Shown: positions 34,866 to 44,752, numbered from the stretch's first letter. The stretch is 64,000 nucleotides of DNA from WHTK01 sp963711035 (GCA_963711035.1 CAVQCN010000001.1:1-64000), one strand, 5' to 3'. Made by a program: numbers and translations. Notes: generated from the letters alone by a model not told the origin.

Positions 34866-37165
34866 GCACGGCGGAAGACCTTGCGGCGCTCTTGGAACAC
34901 CGATCAGTCTCCGACTGGCAGATCCGTGAAGACGCCTACCAGCCGGCGCTCGAGCACGAGATTGAATCACGGTTCGCCATTGGCAATGGGTTCCTCGGGT
35001 TGCGCGGATCCCTAGACCAGCCGACGAGTGTCTCACGCGCTGGCACCTTCATGGCAGGGCTGTTTGACCTTCAAAACGAAGCGCCACAAATCCCGGTGCT
35101 CGTTGCAGCGCCGGATTGGCTCCGGGTTTATCTCGAAATCGATCGCGAAGCTGTCTCCCTTGAAAGTGGCAAGACGCTCAAACACACGCGCACTCTCGAT
35201 CTGCGTTTAGGGGTGATGTTCAGTGACCTCGTGCAGGAGCTGAAACCGGGCCTCGTTGTGAAGCTGCGCGCGCTACGTTTTGCATCGCTAACCAAGCGTT
35301 GTCTGATTGGCCAGCTGTTTGAGATCGAGGTAAATCAGGCATCAAGCCTTTCGTATCACACCGCTCCGGACCTTCTCGCGACCCGACTGACTGTCGTCAG
35401 TGAAACGCCGAGCCTTCTGATTCTCCGGACGCGGGTACGCGACAACTTTGTTGGCTTGGCCGGGAAGACAGTCTGCATCGATGCGAGTGATTCGCGACGC
35501 ATCGCCAGTCACCAAATTCAAGAGGATAGGACCTGGCGACAGGACGCTCGAGAGCGGACCTACCTCGCCCGATCCCTCGGCTTTTCGAGGGGAACGACGA
35601 CTGAGGAAGCGACGCGCAGGCTACACAAGGACATCAGCCGCTCGGAAGGCTTTTGCCGCCTGTACCAGCGAAACGTCACTGCTTGGGCCGAGCGTTGGGC
35701 GGCTGGCGGAGTAAGCGTGCGCGGCGACGACGAAGCCCAACAGGCGCTGCGTTTTGCCGTCTATCACCTCACGGCAGTCGCCAATCCAGACGATGAATCC
35801 GTCTCTATCGGCGCAAAGGGCCTGACAGGCGAGGGCTACAAAGGCCACGTCTTCTGGGACACAGAAATCTTTCTGCTTCCGTTCTATACGTTCACTTGGC
35901 CGGCCGCAGCTCGTGCTTTGCTCATGTACCGCTATCACACGCTGCCGGCGGCAAGGGCCAAGGCCAAGTCGATAGGCTTTCGCGGTGCTCTGTACGCCTG
36001 GGAGTCAGCCGATACCGGCGAAGAAACGACGCCGCCGTATGCGCTGGGCTATCAGGGCCAGATCATTCCGATCCGGTCCGGTTTCCTGGAACATCACATT
36101 AGTGCGGACATCGCCTTCGCGGTATGGCAGTACTGGCAGACCACTGGCGATACAAAGTTCCTGCTGGAAGCCGGTGCGGAGATTCTCCTGGAGACGAGCC
36201 GTTTCTGGGCAAGCCGCGCCCAGCTCGAAGAGGATGGGCTGTATCACATACGGAACGTCATTGGGCCGGACGAGTACCACGAGGATGTCGACGACAACGC
36301 GTACACGAATGTTATGGCGCGCTTCAACATCGAACGAGGGCTCGAGACCGCGCGCCTGTTGGAGCGTCGATGGCCCGACAAGTGGCGCTCTCTAGCGACT
36401 CGCATAGGCGTAACGGCTAGTGAGAGGTCTGACTGGGAGCAGGTAAGCTCCGAGCTCTTTACCGGCCAGGATGCTAAGACAGGCCTGTTCGAGCAGTTCG
36501 CTGGCTTCGCATCGCTTGAGCAAATAGATGTCGAAGATTACGCCGACAGGACGGCTCCGATGGACGTCATTCTGGGGCGAGAACGCACGCAGCAATCCCA
36601 GGTGATCAAGCAGGCAGATGTATTGATGTTCCTCACCCTCCTTGGTGACGAATACAGCTCGCAGGTCCGGCAGGCTAACTTCGAATATTACGAGCCACGC
36701 TGCGGCCACGGCAGCTCGTTAAGTCCGCCGACGCACGCACTGCTGGCGGCCCAGCTCGAAAACGTTGGGCTGGCGAAAGCCTACTTTAAGCAGACTGCAG
36801 CGATTGACCTGGACGACACGATGGGCAACGCGGCCGGCGGAGTGCACATCGCTGCCCTCGGTGGCCTCTGGCAAGCAGCCGTATTCGGATTTGGCGGGCT
36901 CCGACCTCACGCCTCGCACATAGAATTCGACCCGCACCTGCCAGACACATGGCAGGGCCTCAGCTACTGTTTCCAGTGGCGCCGGCGCAGGGTCGAGGTG
37001 GAGATTAGAAACGCGCCGTTGAGCTTGAAAGTTCGCGTCGTGCATGGCCGGCCCCTGACGCTAAACATCGGGCGGCTGAAGGGACGTGTCCAGCGCGGCG
37101 AAACATGGACCGCGAAGAAGCTGCCCGACGAGGAATGGCAGGTGGTATCGCATGCTGGCAACTAA
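34862..37165 (+). CDS. Glycoside hydrolase family 65 disaccharide phosphorylase
   Basis: 767 aa. N-terminal beta-sandwich, then an (alpha/alpha)6 barrel with GHVFWDTEIFLLPFY (substrate site), ALYAWESADTGEE, and NVIGPDEYHEDVDDNAYTN holding the general acid Glu (~471). A basic KQADVLMFL strand, a phosphate-site feature of GH65, precedes GSSLSPPTHALLA. The family cleaves trehalose, maltose, kojibiose or nigerose with phosphate to beta-glucose 1-phosphate; which one is unclear. The beta-phosphoglucomutase-like gene two genes downstream would convert that product. Confidence 0.93.
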   Translation: MSTAEDLAALLEHRSVSDWQIREDAYQPALEHEIESRFAIGNGFLGLRGSLDQPTSVSRAGTFMAGLFDLQNEAPQIPVLVAAPDWLRVYLEIDREAVSLESGKTLKHTRTLDLRLGVMFSDLVQELKPGLVVKLRALRFASLTKRCLIGQLFEIEVNQASSLSYHTAPDLLATRLTVVSETPSLLILRTRVRDNFVGLAGKTVCIDASDSRRIASHQIQEDRTWRQDARERTYLARSLGFSRGTTTEEATRRLHKDISRSEGFCRLYQRNVTAWAERWAAGGVSVRGDDEAQQALRFAVYHLTAVANPDDESVSIGAKGLTGEGYKGHVFWDTEIFLLPFYTFTWPAAARALLMYRYHTLPAARAKAKSIGFRGALYAWESADTGEETTPPYALGYQGQIIPIRSGFLEHHISADIAFAVWQYWQTTGDTKFLLEAGAEILLETSRFWASRAQLEEDGLYHIRNVIGPDEYHEDVDDNAYTNVMARFNIERGLETARLLERRWPDKWRSLATRIGVTASERSDWEQVSSELFTGQDAKTGLFEQFAGFASLEQIDVEDYADRTAPMDVILGRERTQQSQVIKQADVLMFLTLLGDEYSSQVRQANFEYYEPRCGHGSSLSPPTHALLAAQLENVGLAKAYFKQTAAIDLDDTMGNAAGGVHIAALGGLWQAAVFGFGGLRPHASHIEFDPHLPDTWQGLSYCFQWRRRRVEVEIRNAPLSLKVRVVHGRPLTLNIGRLKGRVQRGETWTAKKLPDEEWQVVSHAGN

Positions 37166-38012
37166 TGCCGGGCGCAAGCGAATAGTCGTTCCCTGGGATG
37201 GCTCTCCCGAAGCCGCCGCCGCCTTCCCAGTGGCGAGCATCTTGGCACGTCAACTCGGAGTTCACACGGAGCTTCTGCAATTCGCTCCTGAAGCGGCTGC
37301 GGCGGACCTCCAATTCACTGTCTCAAGCCTGGGACTCGATGAGCCGAACTGGACGCCGAAACATGTGGTTGGCGAAGCAGTCGCCGGAATCCTCGAAGCC
37401 ACCAAGGACCCAGACGTTGTGCTGGTCGTCCTAACCACCCACGGATACACGGCTCGGCGCCTGACTCTCAGCAAGGTGACGGAGCGCGTCATCGTCGAGT
37501 CGCGAAAGCCGGTACTCATTGTTCGGCCGGAGGCGCCCGCACCACTGGGCGAGTTCAAGCGATTGCTCCTGCCGGTGGACGGTACGCCCGGGACGGCAGC
37601 TGGCTTGCGGCCGGCTACGGAGCTCGCAAAGCTCCTTGGCGCCTCCGTCGATATTTTCCACGTCGCGGCGCCTCAAACACGAGCGGCGGAGCGCGGAATG
37701 ATACGGGCACCGCGTTACGTCGATCAGAAGCAGCACGAGTGGGCAGCCTGGGGCGACGAGACGATCAGTAGGCTCTCCGATTGCTGCGCCGGTTGTCCGC
37801 CGGAAGTTCCAGTGCGCGTGTATCTGGACTCGGGTGAAGTCGGCGTCGCGATTCAGCGTTTTCTCCAGGAGCATGAGACGGATGCAATCGTCCTTGTACG
37901 CCGCAGTCGCTTGCAGGACGGACAGGCTCTTACCTTGCGAGCAGTCCTCGCGAGCGCAACCTGCCCGGTCCTTATCTGCAGCGCCGGACCTGCTAGCGCC
38001 CGCGGTTCATGA
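37152..38012 (+). CDS. Tandem universal stress protein (two UspA domains)
   Basis: About 286 aa from ATG 37152, overlapping the GH65 stop. Domain 1 (~9-130) starts KRIVVPWDGSPEAAAAF and ends THGYTARRLTLSKVTERVIV. Domain 2 (~140-280) starts KRLLLPVDGTPGTAAGL and ends VLVRRSRLQDGQALTLRAVL. The ATP-binding GxxG(S/T) motif is degenerate in both. It sits inside the phosphorylase operon; overlaps on both sides indicate co-translation. Confidence 0.88.
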   Translation: MLATNAGRKRIVVPWDGSPEAAAAFPVASILARQLGVHTELLQFAPEAAAADLQFTVSSLGLDEPNWTPKHVVGEAVAGILEATKDPDVVLVVLTTHGYTARRLTLSKVTERVIVESRKPVLIVRPEAPAPLGEFKRLLLPVDGTPGTAAGLRPATELAKLLGASVDIFHVAAPQTRAAERGMIRAPRYVDQKQHEWAAWGDETISRLSDCCAGCPPEVPVRVYLDSGEVGVAIQRFLQEHETDAIVLVRRSRLQDGQALTLRAVLASATCPVLICSAGPASARGS

Positions 38013-38773
38013 GCGAGCAGCTCATCCCGGCAGTGACTCTTTCGAGGAACGAAACGGATGCAGTGCTGTTCGACATGGACGGCGTTGTCACGCGAACTGC
38101 CAGCGTTCACGCTGCCGCCTGGAAACGGACCTTCGACGAGTACATCGAGGCACTCTCGAAGCCCGGGCCGTTCCAGCCATTCGATATCGAAGGGGACTAC
38201 CTTCGATACGTTGATGGCAAGGCACGCTACGACGGCGTTATCAGCTTCCTATCTTCGAGAGGCATCCAATTGCCTTACGGGCAGCCAGATGATCCTCCGC
38301 TAGCCGCAACCGTGTGCGGTCTCGGGAACCGCAAGGACCGTTTCTTCCTCGATCTGATCACCCGCGATGGCGTCGAGGTCTTCGAGTCGTCGCTCCGTCT
38401 CATCCAGCGATTGAAGCAGGCCGGATTCAGGACCGGGATCTTCTCCGCGAGTCGTAACGCCGAGACCGTTCTTCGTGCTGCAGGAGTGCTGGAGATCTTC
38501 GACGCCAGAGTCGACGGGAAGGATGCCGAGAGACTCGATCTGCCGGGCAAGCCAGCACCGGCAATGCTCTTGGAGTTGGCCAGCCGGCTCGGTGCGAAGC
38601 CCGGCCGTGCCGTGATTGTCGAAGATGCGATTGCCGGCGTACAGGCCGGGCGTGCCGGCGGTTTCCGTCTGGTTATCGGTGTGAATCGCGGATCGACGGT
38701 GGGCATGCTGATCGGGAACGGCGCCAACCTTGAGGTCAGGGATCTTTGCGAGGTGGGTCTTGATATGGAGTGA
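38009..38773 (+). CDS. HAD hydrolase, beta-phosphoglucomutase-like
   Basis: 254 aa. Motif I LFDMDGVVT with Asp22 and Asp24, cap-region RYDGVISFLSSRGI typical of the PGMB family, motif II FSASRNAE, motif III Lys in PGKPAPAM and motif IV VIVEDAIAGVQAGRAGGF. ATGA overlap with the Usp gene. It should convert beta-glucose 1-phosphate made by the GH65 phosphorylase to glucose 6-phosphate. Confidence 0.9.
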   Translation: MSEQLIPAVTLSRNETDAVLFDMDGVVTRTASVHAAAWKRTFDEYIEALSKPGPFQPFDIEGDYLRYVDGKARYDGVISFLSSRGIQLPYGQPDDPPLAATVCGLGNRKDRFFLDLITRDGVEVFESSLRLIQRLKQAGFRTGIFSASRNAETVLRAAGVLEIFDARVDGKDAERLDLPGKPAPAMLLELASRLGAKPGRAVIVEDAIAGVQAGRAGGFRLVIGVNRGSTVGMLIGNGANLEVRDLCEVGLDME

Positions 38774-38955
38774 GGCATCGACAACTAACGGCCGGAAGCT
38801 CAGGAGCCCGGGTGCTTCCGGGAGGCGGAGGCCAATCTTTCTGCCACTCGGCCCCTCCATACGGCCTCGTTGCGATGACGGAACCTGTCGAAACTCCGAT
38901 TAGCCACAAGCAGGGACTGCATCCACTAACGCCATGATGGCGCCGGAGACTTTCC

Positions 38956-40923
38956 ATGTACCAGATACTCAGACGACCCAAAGTCAACATCATCCTCTCC
39001 CAGAAATACTTTGCCGTGCTGGGCATTGCCGCCGTTGGCGCCATCCTGCTTGGCGTTGCGGTACTCACAGCCGTCAATCTTCGCCAGACTAGCAATCGAC
39101 TCGACATACTTTCGCGCGATACCGCGGTGGGCGACGCCTACGGCCGTATGCTGACCAGTGTTGCCGAGGCCACCGGCTACTCACAGCAGTTCACCGCGAC
39201 CGGAGATCCTCAGCAGGCTGCCCTGACACTTCAGGCGATACAGGCTACGTTCCAGGCGGAGTCAGAGATCAAAACCCTGGGCACGGACCAGGACAGGGCA
39301 CTGATGACGAGCCTGGAGGAGCGCTACGGAGCTCAGATTTCTCAAGCGCAGGAGCTGCTGGCCAATCCGTCGCTTCTTGGAGATCAGGCGATCACCTCCG
39401 ATCCATTGGCATTCGGTGGGATAGCGTCAAGCATCGCTCCGGTGACGCTGGGAAAGCGCCAGCAAGCCGCATCGGAGCTCAATGCATTGCAAAACGGGTT
39501 TGAATCTCGCGCGAGGATGATCTTCGCTACCTTCGCGGTCAGCCTGCCGATGCTTGGTTTGCTCGCCTATTTGATCGTGCGGTACGAACGCAAGGACGCA
39601 GTGCACGTCGAAGACTTGAAGAGGATGGGCCAGGCAGCCCTGACAGATTCCGTGACCGGCCTGGGAAACCATCGCGCGTTTCAAGATGACCTCAAGCGAG
39701 AACTGGCCCGTGCGTCCAGAGCGGAGCAGCCGCTGAGCGTTGCGATGATGGACATCGATGAGTTCAAGGTAGTCAACGACACCTATGGACACGCCCGCGG
39801 CGATCAGGTCCTGGCGGAGCTTGGCAAGCTGATGTCCTACGCCCTCCGGGGAGAGGATCGCAGCTATCGCGTTGGTGGTGATGAATTCGCCCTGATCATG
39901 CCCAACACTGACGTGAAGTCCGCTGTTCAATCGCTCGATCGGCTGCGTCAAACCGTATTTGACGCCGTCGAAGGTGTGTCCATCAGTCTCGGGGTGAGCA
40001 CCAACCTCGCGGATGAACGAAGCGCTACCACCCTGTTAGAGCATGCCGACCAGGCCCTCTATGAAGCAAAGCACCGTGGCAAGAATCAAGTCGTGGCTTA
40101 CGACACGATCCTCAGTCGAGGTAACGAGGTGACGGCGCCCAAGATGACGTCCATCCTCGATGTGCTGAAGTCTGGCGAAGTCACGATACTATTTCAGCCG
40201 ATCTTCCGGCCTGTCGGTCGGCGGTTGCTGGGCTTCGAGGCTCTGCTGCGATTGCCGCAAGCGCCGGAGCTATCCGGCCCGGAAGAGGCGTTCGATATTG
40301 CCCAGCACATGGGCCGCTCGCGTGACCTCGACTTGCTTTGCGCCGGCCACGCGCTCGACGCTGCTGCCCGTGACCTATCGAGCGGTTTGAAGATCTTCAT
40401 CAATCTCGACCCCGCAACCCTCCTGCACGTGGACTTTTCGCCCCATGAACTCCTGACGATGGTGACTGACCGGGGCATCGATCCGGCAAATGTCGTGTTT
40501 GAGATTACTGAGAAGACGACCGTGCCGCTTGCTCGGCTGGCTCGCCAGATTGCCGGTATACAGAGCTATGGCTTCGCAATGGCGCTCGACGACGTTGGCT
40601 CCGGCAACTCCGGGCTGGAAATGATGCGCGTGATGAAGTTCGACTACGTGAAGATCGACCGCTCCGTAATTCTCGACGCGATGAACGGCGGTCCCGGACG
40701 GGCCATCATCATGGCGATCGTCGCCTTCGCGAGAGAATCGGGCGCTTTCATGATCGCGGAGGGCATCGAGGACCAGGCAATGCTCGAGAGCATCAAGTTC
40801 GATGCGGCGGGTCTCGGCGAATTCTGGGTCCAGGGTGTGCAGGGCTTCATGTTCGGCAAGCCTCGCATCTCGATGACCGATGTCGGGACCAATGTTGGCG
40901 AGGACGATGCTGCAGCGGCCTAG
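38956..40923 (+). CDS. Membrane GGDEF-EAL protein (cyclic di-GMP metabolism)
   Basis: 655 aa. Two membrane segments (~18-42 and ~195-215) flank a helical outer domain. The GGDEF domain (~225-385) has an intact active site RVGGDEFALIMP (~305) and DSVTGLGNHRAF. The EAL domain (~400-640) has GFEALLRL, ITEKTTVPL, DDVGSGNSGLEMM and KIDRSVI. Some EAL metal ligands look conserved (the E of EAL, the DD pair), so both activities are possible. It is transcribed alone, with a 180-bp leader. Confidence 0.92.
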   Translation: MYQILRRPKVNIILSQKYFAVLGIAAVGAILLGVAVLTAVNLRQTSNRLDILSRDTAVGDAYGRMLTSVAEATGYSQQFTATGDPQQAALTLQAIQATFQAESEIKTLGTDQDRALMTSLEERYGAQISQAQELLANPSLLGDQAITSDPLAFGGIASSIAPVTLGKRQQAASELNALQNGFESRARMIFATFAVSLPMLGLLAYLIVRYERKDAVHVEDLKRMGQAALTDSVTGLGNHRAFQDDLKRELARASRAEQPLSVAMMDIDEFKVVNDTYGHARGDQVLAELGKLMSYALRGEDRSYRVGGDEFALIMPNTDVKSAVQSLDRLRQTVFDAVEGVSISLGVSTNLADERSATTLLEHADQALYEAKHRGKNQVVAYDTILSRGNEVTAPKMTSILDVLKSGEVTILFQPIFRPVGRRLLGFEALLRLPQAPELSGPEEAFDIAQHMGRSRDLDLLCAGHALDAAARDLSSGLKIFINLDPATLLHVDFSPHELLTMVTDRGIDPANVVFEITEKTTVPLARLARQIAGIQSYGFAMALDDVGSGNSGLEMMRVMKFDYVKIDRSVILDAMNGGPGRAIIMAIVAFARESGAFMIAEGIEDQAMLESIKFDAAGLGEFWVQGVQGFMFGKPRISMTDVGTNVGEDDAAAA

Positions 40924-41091
40924 GAGGCTTTTCCTCAGAGTAGGACCAGGCTTGACCCCAAGCCATGGCTGATCCCACTGATCCGAAGGACACTGTAGAT
41001 AGAAGTGCGAAAGTCCCAAAGGGCGGCTCCATTTGCCCAAACCCGACGCCGAAGACCTGGGAAGGCTGTTCGACCTATCGAGTGAGGTGTC

Positions 41092-41334
41092 ATGTGTCTC
41101 CGCCGCGGACTGGACCATTTGGCGCGCGGTGAACCGACTGTCATGTTCGAGAACCGCTGCCTGACCGCAACTGGAAGAGCGCGTTGGTTTCAATGGAGCG
41201 CGCAATCTGACCAGACTAGCGGCCGGATTTATGCCTCAGGGCGCGACGTGACGGAACAACATGACGACCAAGAAGCTTTGGCACGCTCCGGCACCACACT
41301 GAAGGGTGCTCTTGATGAAGTAACCAGGCACTGA
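41092..41334 (+). pseudogene. PAS-domain sensor remnant
   Basis: 80 codons carrying the back half of a PAS/PAC domain: VMFENRCLTATGRARWFQWS and RIYASGRDVTEQHDDQEAL, then a stop. The frame before it (SAADWTIWRAVNR) lies out of phase. No kinase part follows. Just after it begins the second copy of the duplicated segment, so this looks like a broken former sensor-kinase locus. Confidence 0.65.
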
Positions 41335-41369
41335 TCGGCGCAATGATAGGCACGGGGCCGGCGCGTGGC

Positions 41370-41524
41370 GACCTGAATGCCGGATAATCCTGGCTCACCA
41401 AAAGAGCTGCGTCGGCGCTCAAGCAGAGTGATCCACTCTTAACCTTAAAAACTTCTCAAGCGTTTCTTTAAGAACGATTTCTAGTAAATCGCAATATGGT
41501 GCGCGCTTATTTGCCGACTATTTC
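41370..41524. repeat. Diverged duplicated segment, copy 2
   Basis: Begins with the same GACCTGAATGCCGGATAA that ends the gene at 31181, although no such gene is here, and carries TTCTTTAAGAACGATTTCT and CCGACTATTTC in the same order as copy 1. Divergence between these blocks is high. Confidence 0.7.
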
Positions 41525-41788
41525 CTAGGAGGGTAGTGTCATACCACATCGCAATTACTCTCCGGCAGCCGTCAACTCTGCCAGACTCACGCGTTGGCCC
41601 TGCGTCCAACTCTGTATTAGCTGCCAACTCCCGGTAATTGACGCGCCATATCACGAAGGATAGCGGGCGTCGTAGACCCCCTCAACGCTGCGCTCTCAAG
41701 GACGAGACCCCGCGACAGCAAAGATGCGTTCGCTTACTCATGGATGAGGCACCGCGAACTGCCCTCGATATGAAAGGCAACGCGTTCC
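41525..41788. other. Intergenic region before the DUF3494 gene
   Basis: No gene or clear structure seen beyond the duplicated segment to its left. Confidence 0.4.
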
Positions 41789-43093
41789 ATGAAGTCCGAC
41801 CCAACTCCCACTCATTCCCGAGATCCTTCCTCTAAACGGCTGCAACAAAGCGCTCGTTGGGCACCTCTGGTAGGGCTCGTCCTGATCGCCGCGCTGGCAG
41901 CCGGCATCTTCGCCGGCGGCGGCGAAGCCGCAACCGCTCCTTCGCTCGGGACAGCTGATAGCTTCGCCGTGCTGGCAGGTTCAACCGTCACCAACACGGG
42001 CTCGAGCACGATCGTCGGCGACCTGGGTGTCAGCCCTGGCTCCGCCGTGACGGGCTTCCCGCCTGGCGTCGTGACCGGCGGCACCATCCACGTGAACGAT
42101 GCCAACGCGATTCAGGCTCAGAACGATGTCACCAGTGCTTACAACGTCCTGGCCGACCTGCCGTGCGATAGCGACCTGACCGATACGGACCTGGGCGGTC
42201 TCACGCTTACGCAGGGCGTCTACTGTTTCGACTCATCGAGTCAGTTGACCGGAACGTTGACCCTCGACGCCGAAGGTCAGGCGGACGCGGTGTTCGTATT
42301 CCAGATTGGGTCCACGCTTACCACGGCCTCGTCGAGCAGCGTCAGCCTGATCAACAGCGCCGACTCCTGCAACGTCTTCTGGCAGGTCGGCAGCTCGGCG
42401 ACACTGGGGTCGGGGACAAGCTTCAGCGGCAGCATCCTGGCGCTGACCTCGATCACCCTGAATACCAACGCCAGCATCGCCGGCAGGGCGCTGGCGCGAA
42501 ACGGCGCCGTGACACTGGACAGCAATACGATCACTGCCTCGGCTTGCGCCCAGGCAGAGACGGAAACGCCGACGCCAACCGAGACCGCGGTCGCCGGGGA
42601 CACCGAAACACCAACTGTAACCTCCACCGCAACTGAGACGGCTGTACCCGGCTCGGATACGCCGACCACGGTACCTGGGACAGATACGCCGACGCCGGCC
42701 AACACGCCGACCCAGGTCGCGAATACGGCAACCCCGATCAGCACAGCAACCCTGGTCGCGAACATGGCGACGCCGATCAGCACAGCGACTGAGGTCGCGA
42801 ACGCGGCGACGCCGAGTACTACGTCGGTGCCGCAGGTGGACACATCGACATTGACGTCGACGACTCCGACCGGCAACTCGGCGAGCCCGCCGCAGGCACC
42901 TATCGAATACTCGACGCCGCTGGTGCCAGCTGCTCCGTCCGGAGGTTCCTTCGTACCGCCGAGCGCGGGTGACGGCGGTCTGGTTCAGCAAACGAGTACG
43001 AGCAGTCCCGCCACGAGAACCGTCCTTGGTGGCTTCTTCCTGCTCGCTGTCGTTGGCTTCGTCCTGCTGCGCTCTCGCCGCGGGGTTTCCTAG
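41789..43093 (+). CDS. DUF3494 (ice-binding-like) surface protein with C-terminal anchor
   Basis: 434 aa. Signal peptide-like WAPLVGLVLIAALAAGIFAG near residues 23-42. The DUF3494 beta-helix runs ~50-250, with SFAVLAGSTVTNTGSSTIVG, LTLTQGVYCFDSS and GRALARNGAVTLDSNTITAS. It then has a ~150-residue Thr/Pro-rich stalk with repeats such as ANTATPISTATLVAN. The C-terminal TVLGGFFLLAVVGFVLLRSRRG is a membrane anchor with a basic tail. The fold is shared by ice-binding proteins and adhesins; in a non-polar organism a surface-attachment role is as likely. Confidence 0.88.
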   Translation: MKSDPTPTHSRDPSSKRLQQSARWAPLVGLVLIAALAAGIFAGGGEAATAPSLGTADSFAVLAGSTVTNTGSSTIVGDLGVSPGSAVTGFPPGVVTGGTIHVNDANAIQAQNDVTSAYNVLADLPCDSDLTDTDLGGLTLTQGVYCFDSSSQLTGTLTLDAEGQADAVFVFQIGSTLTTASSSSVSLINSADSCNVFWQVGSSATLGSGTSFSGSILALTSITLNTNASIAGRALARNGAVTLDSNTITASACAQAETETPTPTETAVAGDTETPTVTSTATETAVPGSDTPTTVPGTDTPTPANTPTQVANTATPISTATLVANMATPISTATEVANAATPSTTSVPQVDTSTLTSTTPTGNSASPPQAPIEYSTPLVPAAPSGGSFVPPSAGDGGLVQQTSTSSPATRTVLGGFFLLAVVGFVLLRSRRGVS

Positions 43094-43167
43094 CGCTGAC
43101 CTATTGACGAAACGATCTCGTGATGGCTGATGCTCGAAGATCAGGTCGGCAGAAAGAAGGCTCCGAA

Positions 43168-43449
43168 GTGAACTTTTCTCGCCTCACGGTTCGTTGCGCT
43201 CCGATCGGTTTCGCATCAGGATTCTTGGCCGGCCTCCGGCCGGACTTGGGTAGCGACTCCCTCGCCCTCGCCGGCCTGATAGCGCTGGTTTGTGCAAGCC
43301 TGCTGATCTTCGAGCTGATGCCGGCGTCCTTCGTCGCAAGTCCAGCGGTCGCTCGCTGGGAGAACAACCACCAACCGTCGGAATTAATCGAGGAGGAGAC
43401 GATGACCTATATACCGAACCGAAGCTTCCAACCCGACTCTACGAGTTGA
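43168..43449 (+). CDS. Possible small membrane protein
   Basis: 93 codons from GTG with AGAAGG upstream; one hydrophobic segment (SLALAGLIALVCASLLIFEL). No known family. Near its end a strong GAGGAGGAG precedes ATG 43402, opening a 15-codon frame; one frame over, reading continues LYELNIGHAEIATREVIQEM to 43538, so a second short frameshifted gene may overlap. Confidence 0.3.
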   Translation: MNFSRLTVRCAPIGFASGFLAGLRPDLGSDSLALAGLIALVCASLLIFELMPASFVASPAVARWENNHQPSELIEEETMTYIPNRSFQPDSTS

Positions 43450-43559
43450 ACATCGGCCACGCGGAGATTGCGACACGTGAAGTGATCCAGGAGATGCTGA
43501 CCGAGGCAGCGCATCCGTTCTCTGGCTGGCACCTGTAGGATTACCCGGTTTAGCAACGT

Positions 43560-43874
43560 ATGAACGGGAATGATCTGCGGCGGTTTGTCGATGCCCAGGA
43601 ACCTGTCTACGAGCGGGTCCTCAGCGGACTGCGGGTCGGCCGCAAGTCCTCACACTCGATATGGTTCATCTTTCCCCAGATCGCCGGACTCGGTTACAGC
43701 TCGATGGCCCAGCGCTATGCCATCGGCAATCGGGCTGAGGCCGAAGCGTACGTCAGTCATCCCGTCCTGGGCGCACGTCTGCGTGAATGTGCTGTTCAGG
43801 CCCCGTACTTATGTCGAGTAGCGCCCTGCCCGCGTACTCGTCTCGTTGGCAGTAGCAGACGAAGTCCAGCGTAA
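43560..43874 (+). pseudogene. DUF1810-family protein, truncated
   Basis: DUF1810 signature: DLRRFVDAQEPVYERVLSGL, SIWFIFPQIAGLGYSSMAQR, YAIGNRAEAEAYVSHPVLG. Family members are ~140 aa; here likeness ends at RLRECAVQA (~80) and the last ~24 residues look out of frame, so a frameshift near 43800 is likely. Function of the family is unknown. Confidence 0.65.
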
Positions 43875-44322
43875 CTCCGGCACAACGTTCCCCAATTCCC
43901 CTCGGCATGGCAGCATAGCCACCGCAGATCGGACACCGGAAATCTCGGGATGTCGCTGGAATAGCCCCGAAGGGCGGTCGTTGGAAGTAGTCAACCTGCC
44001 GCCCTCCATATTGGAGAGCGGACTGATCAGGCCACTACGCTAAGCGCAAAGCGTAGTAGGCCGGTCTTGCGCCAGGCGACCCCGGTCCCCCTCGGGGGCG
44101 CGTGCTGGCGGCCAAGCTCTGCTTGTGCGGTCTGGCTTCCACCCTCGCTCCAACGTAGCTGCTCCTATATGCCCAGCAGAATCGGACTCAGAATCTGGTC
44201 GGTGCTTCCTGAAGGGCCTCGTTGGCGCAACGGCCGTAAAGTCTCTGGCCACCCTTGAGCGCTGCTTGCGCCCGCAGCTTAAGCAGCCGAGGCTCGCCAG
44301 CCTGGACGCCCGAGTTGCGCCC
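43875..44322. other. 448-bp intergenic region
   Basis: Contains an 8-bp hairpin ACTACGCT (44034-44041) with AGCGTAGT (44050-44057), possibly a terminator without a T run. No gene seen. Confidence 0.4.
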
Positions 44323-44568
44323 TCACCAATTCGACTTCTCCCGCCTCACGGTCAGTCCTCGGCCACGCACCTCGAATCCTTCCAGTCCTTGGAGGGCGGC
44401 TTCCGCCTCAATCTGATCCTTCATCTCGACAAAGCCGTAGCCGCGAGCATGGCCAGTTGCGGCGTTCTTCTCCACGACGGCACTGAAGACCGAACCGTAG
44501 GCACGGAAGGCATTCAGCAAGTCTTCGTCGGTGGTCTGGAAATCCAGGTTGCCAACATACATCTTCAA
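44323..44568 (-). CDS. Single-RRM RNA-binding protein
   Basis: 81 aa, one RNA recognition motif. RNP2 MYVGNL at 3-8, RNP1 RGYGFVEM at 42-49, usual beta-alpha-beta spacing. The start follows GAGGAGAAG. Cyanobacterial and chloroflexal Rbp proteins of this kind bind U-rich RNA and are often cold-induced. A cold-shock-domain gene lies 0.7 kb upstream on the same strand. Confidence 0.93.
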   Translation of the reverse strand: MKMYVGNLDFQTTDEDLLNAFRAYGSVFSAVVEKNAATGHARGYGFVEMKDQIEAEAALQGLEGFEVRGRGLTVRREKSNW

Positions 44569-44611
44569 ATCTACTTCTCCTCGCTAGACTCGCCCGCTGG
44601 GAAAGCCCCAG

Positions 44612-44752
44612 TCACGGACGCTCTCGACCCACCCGCGCGACCGCTCCTGGCCTCAACTCGGGCTGGGCCGTAGGCGTGGCGCTCGCATGCCCCTTCTTGT
44701 TAGCCTTCTGCTTCCTTGCTTTCGAGTTGTTCTTTGGGCTCTTGTCGCCCAT
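44612..44752 (-). CDS. Small basic protein (MGDKSPK type)
   Basis: 46 aa, MGDKSPKNNSKARKQ... rich in Lys/Arg. This N-terminus recurs in short unannotated bacterial proteins of unknown role. A ribosome-binding GGCGGG lies before the ATG. It sits between the RRM gene and its upstream region on the same strand. Nucleic-acid binding is a guess from charge. Confidence 0.55.
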   Translation of the reverse strand: MGDKSPKNNSKARKQKANKKGHASATPTAQPELRPGAVARVGRERP

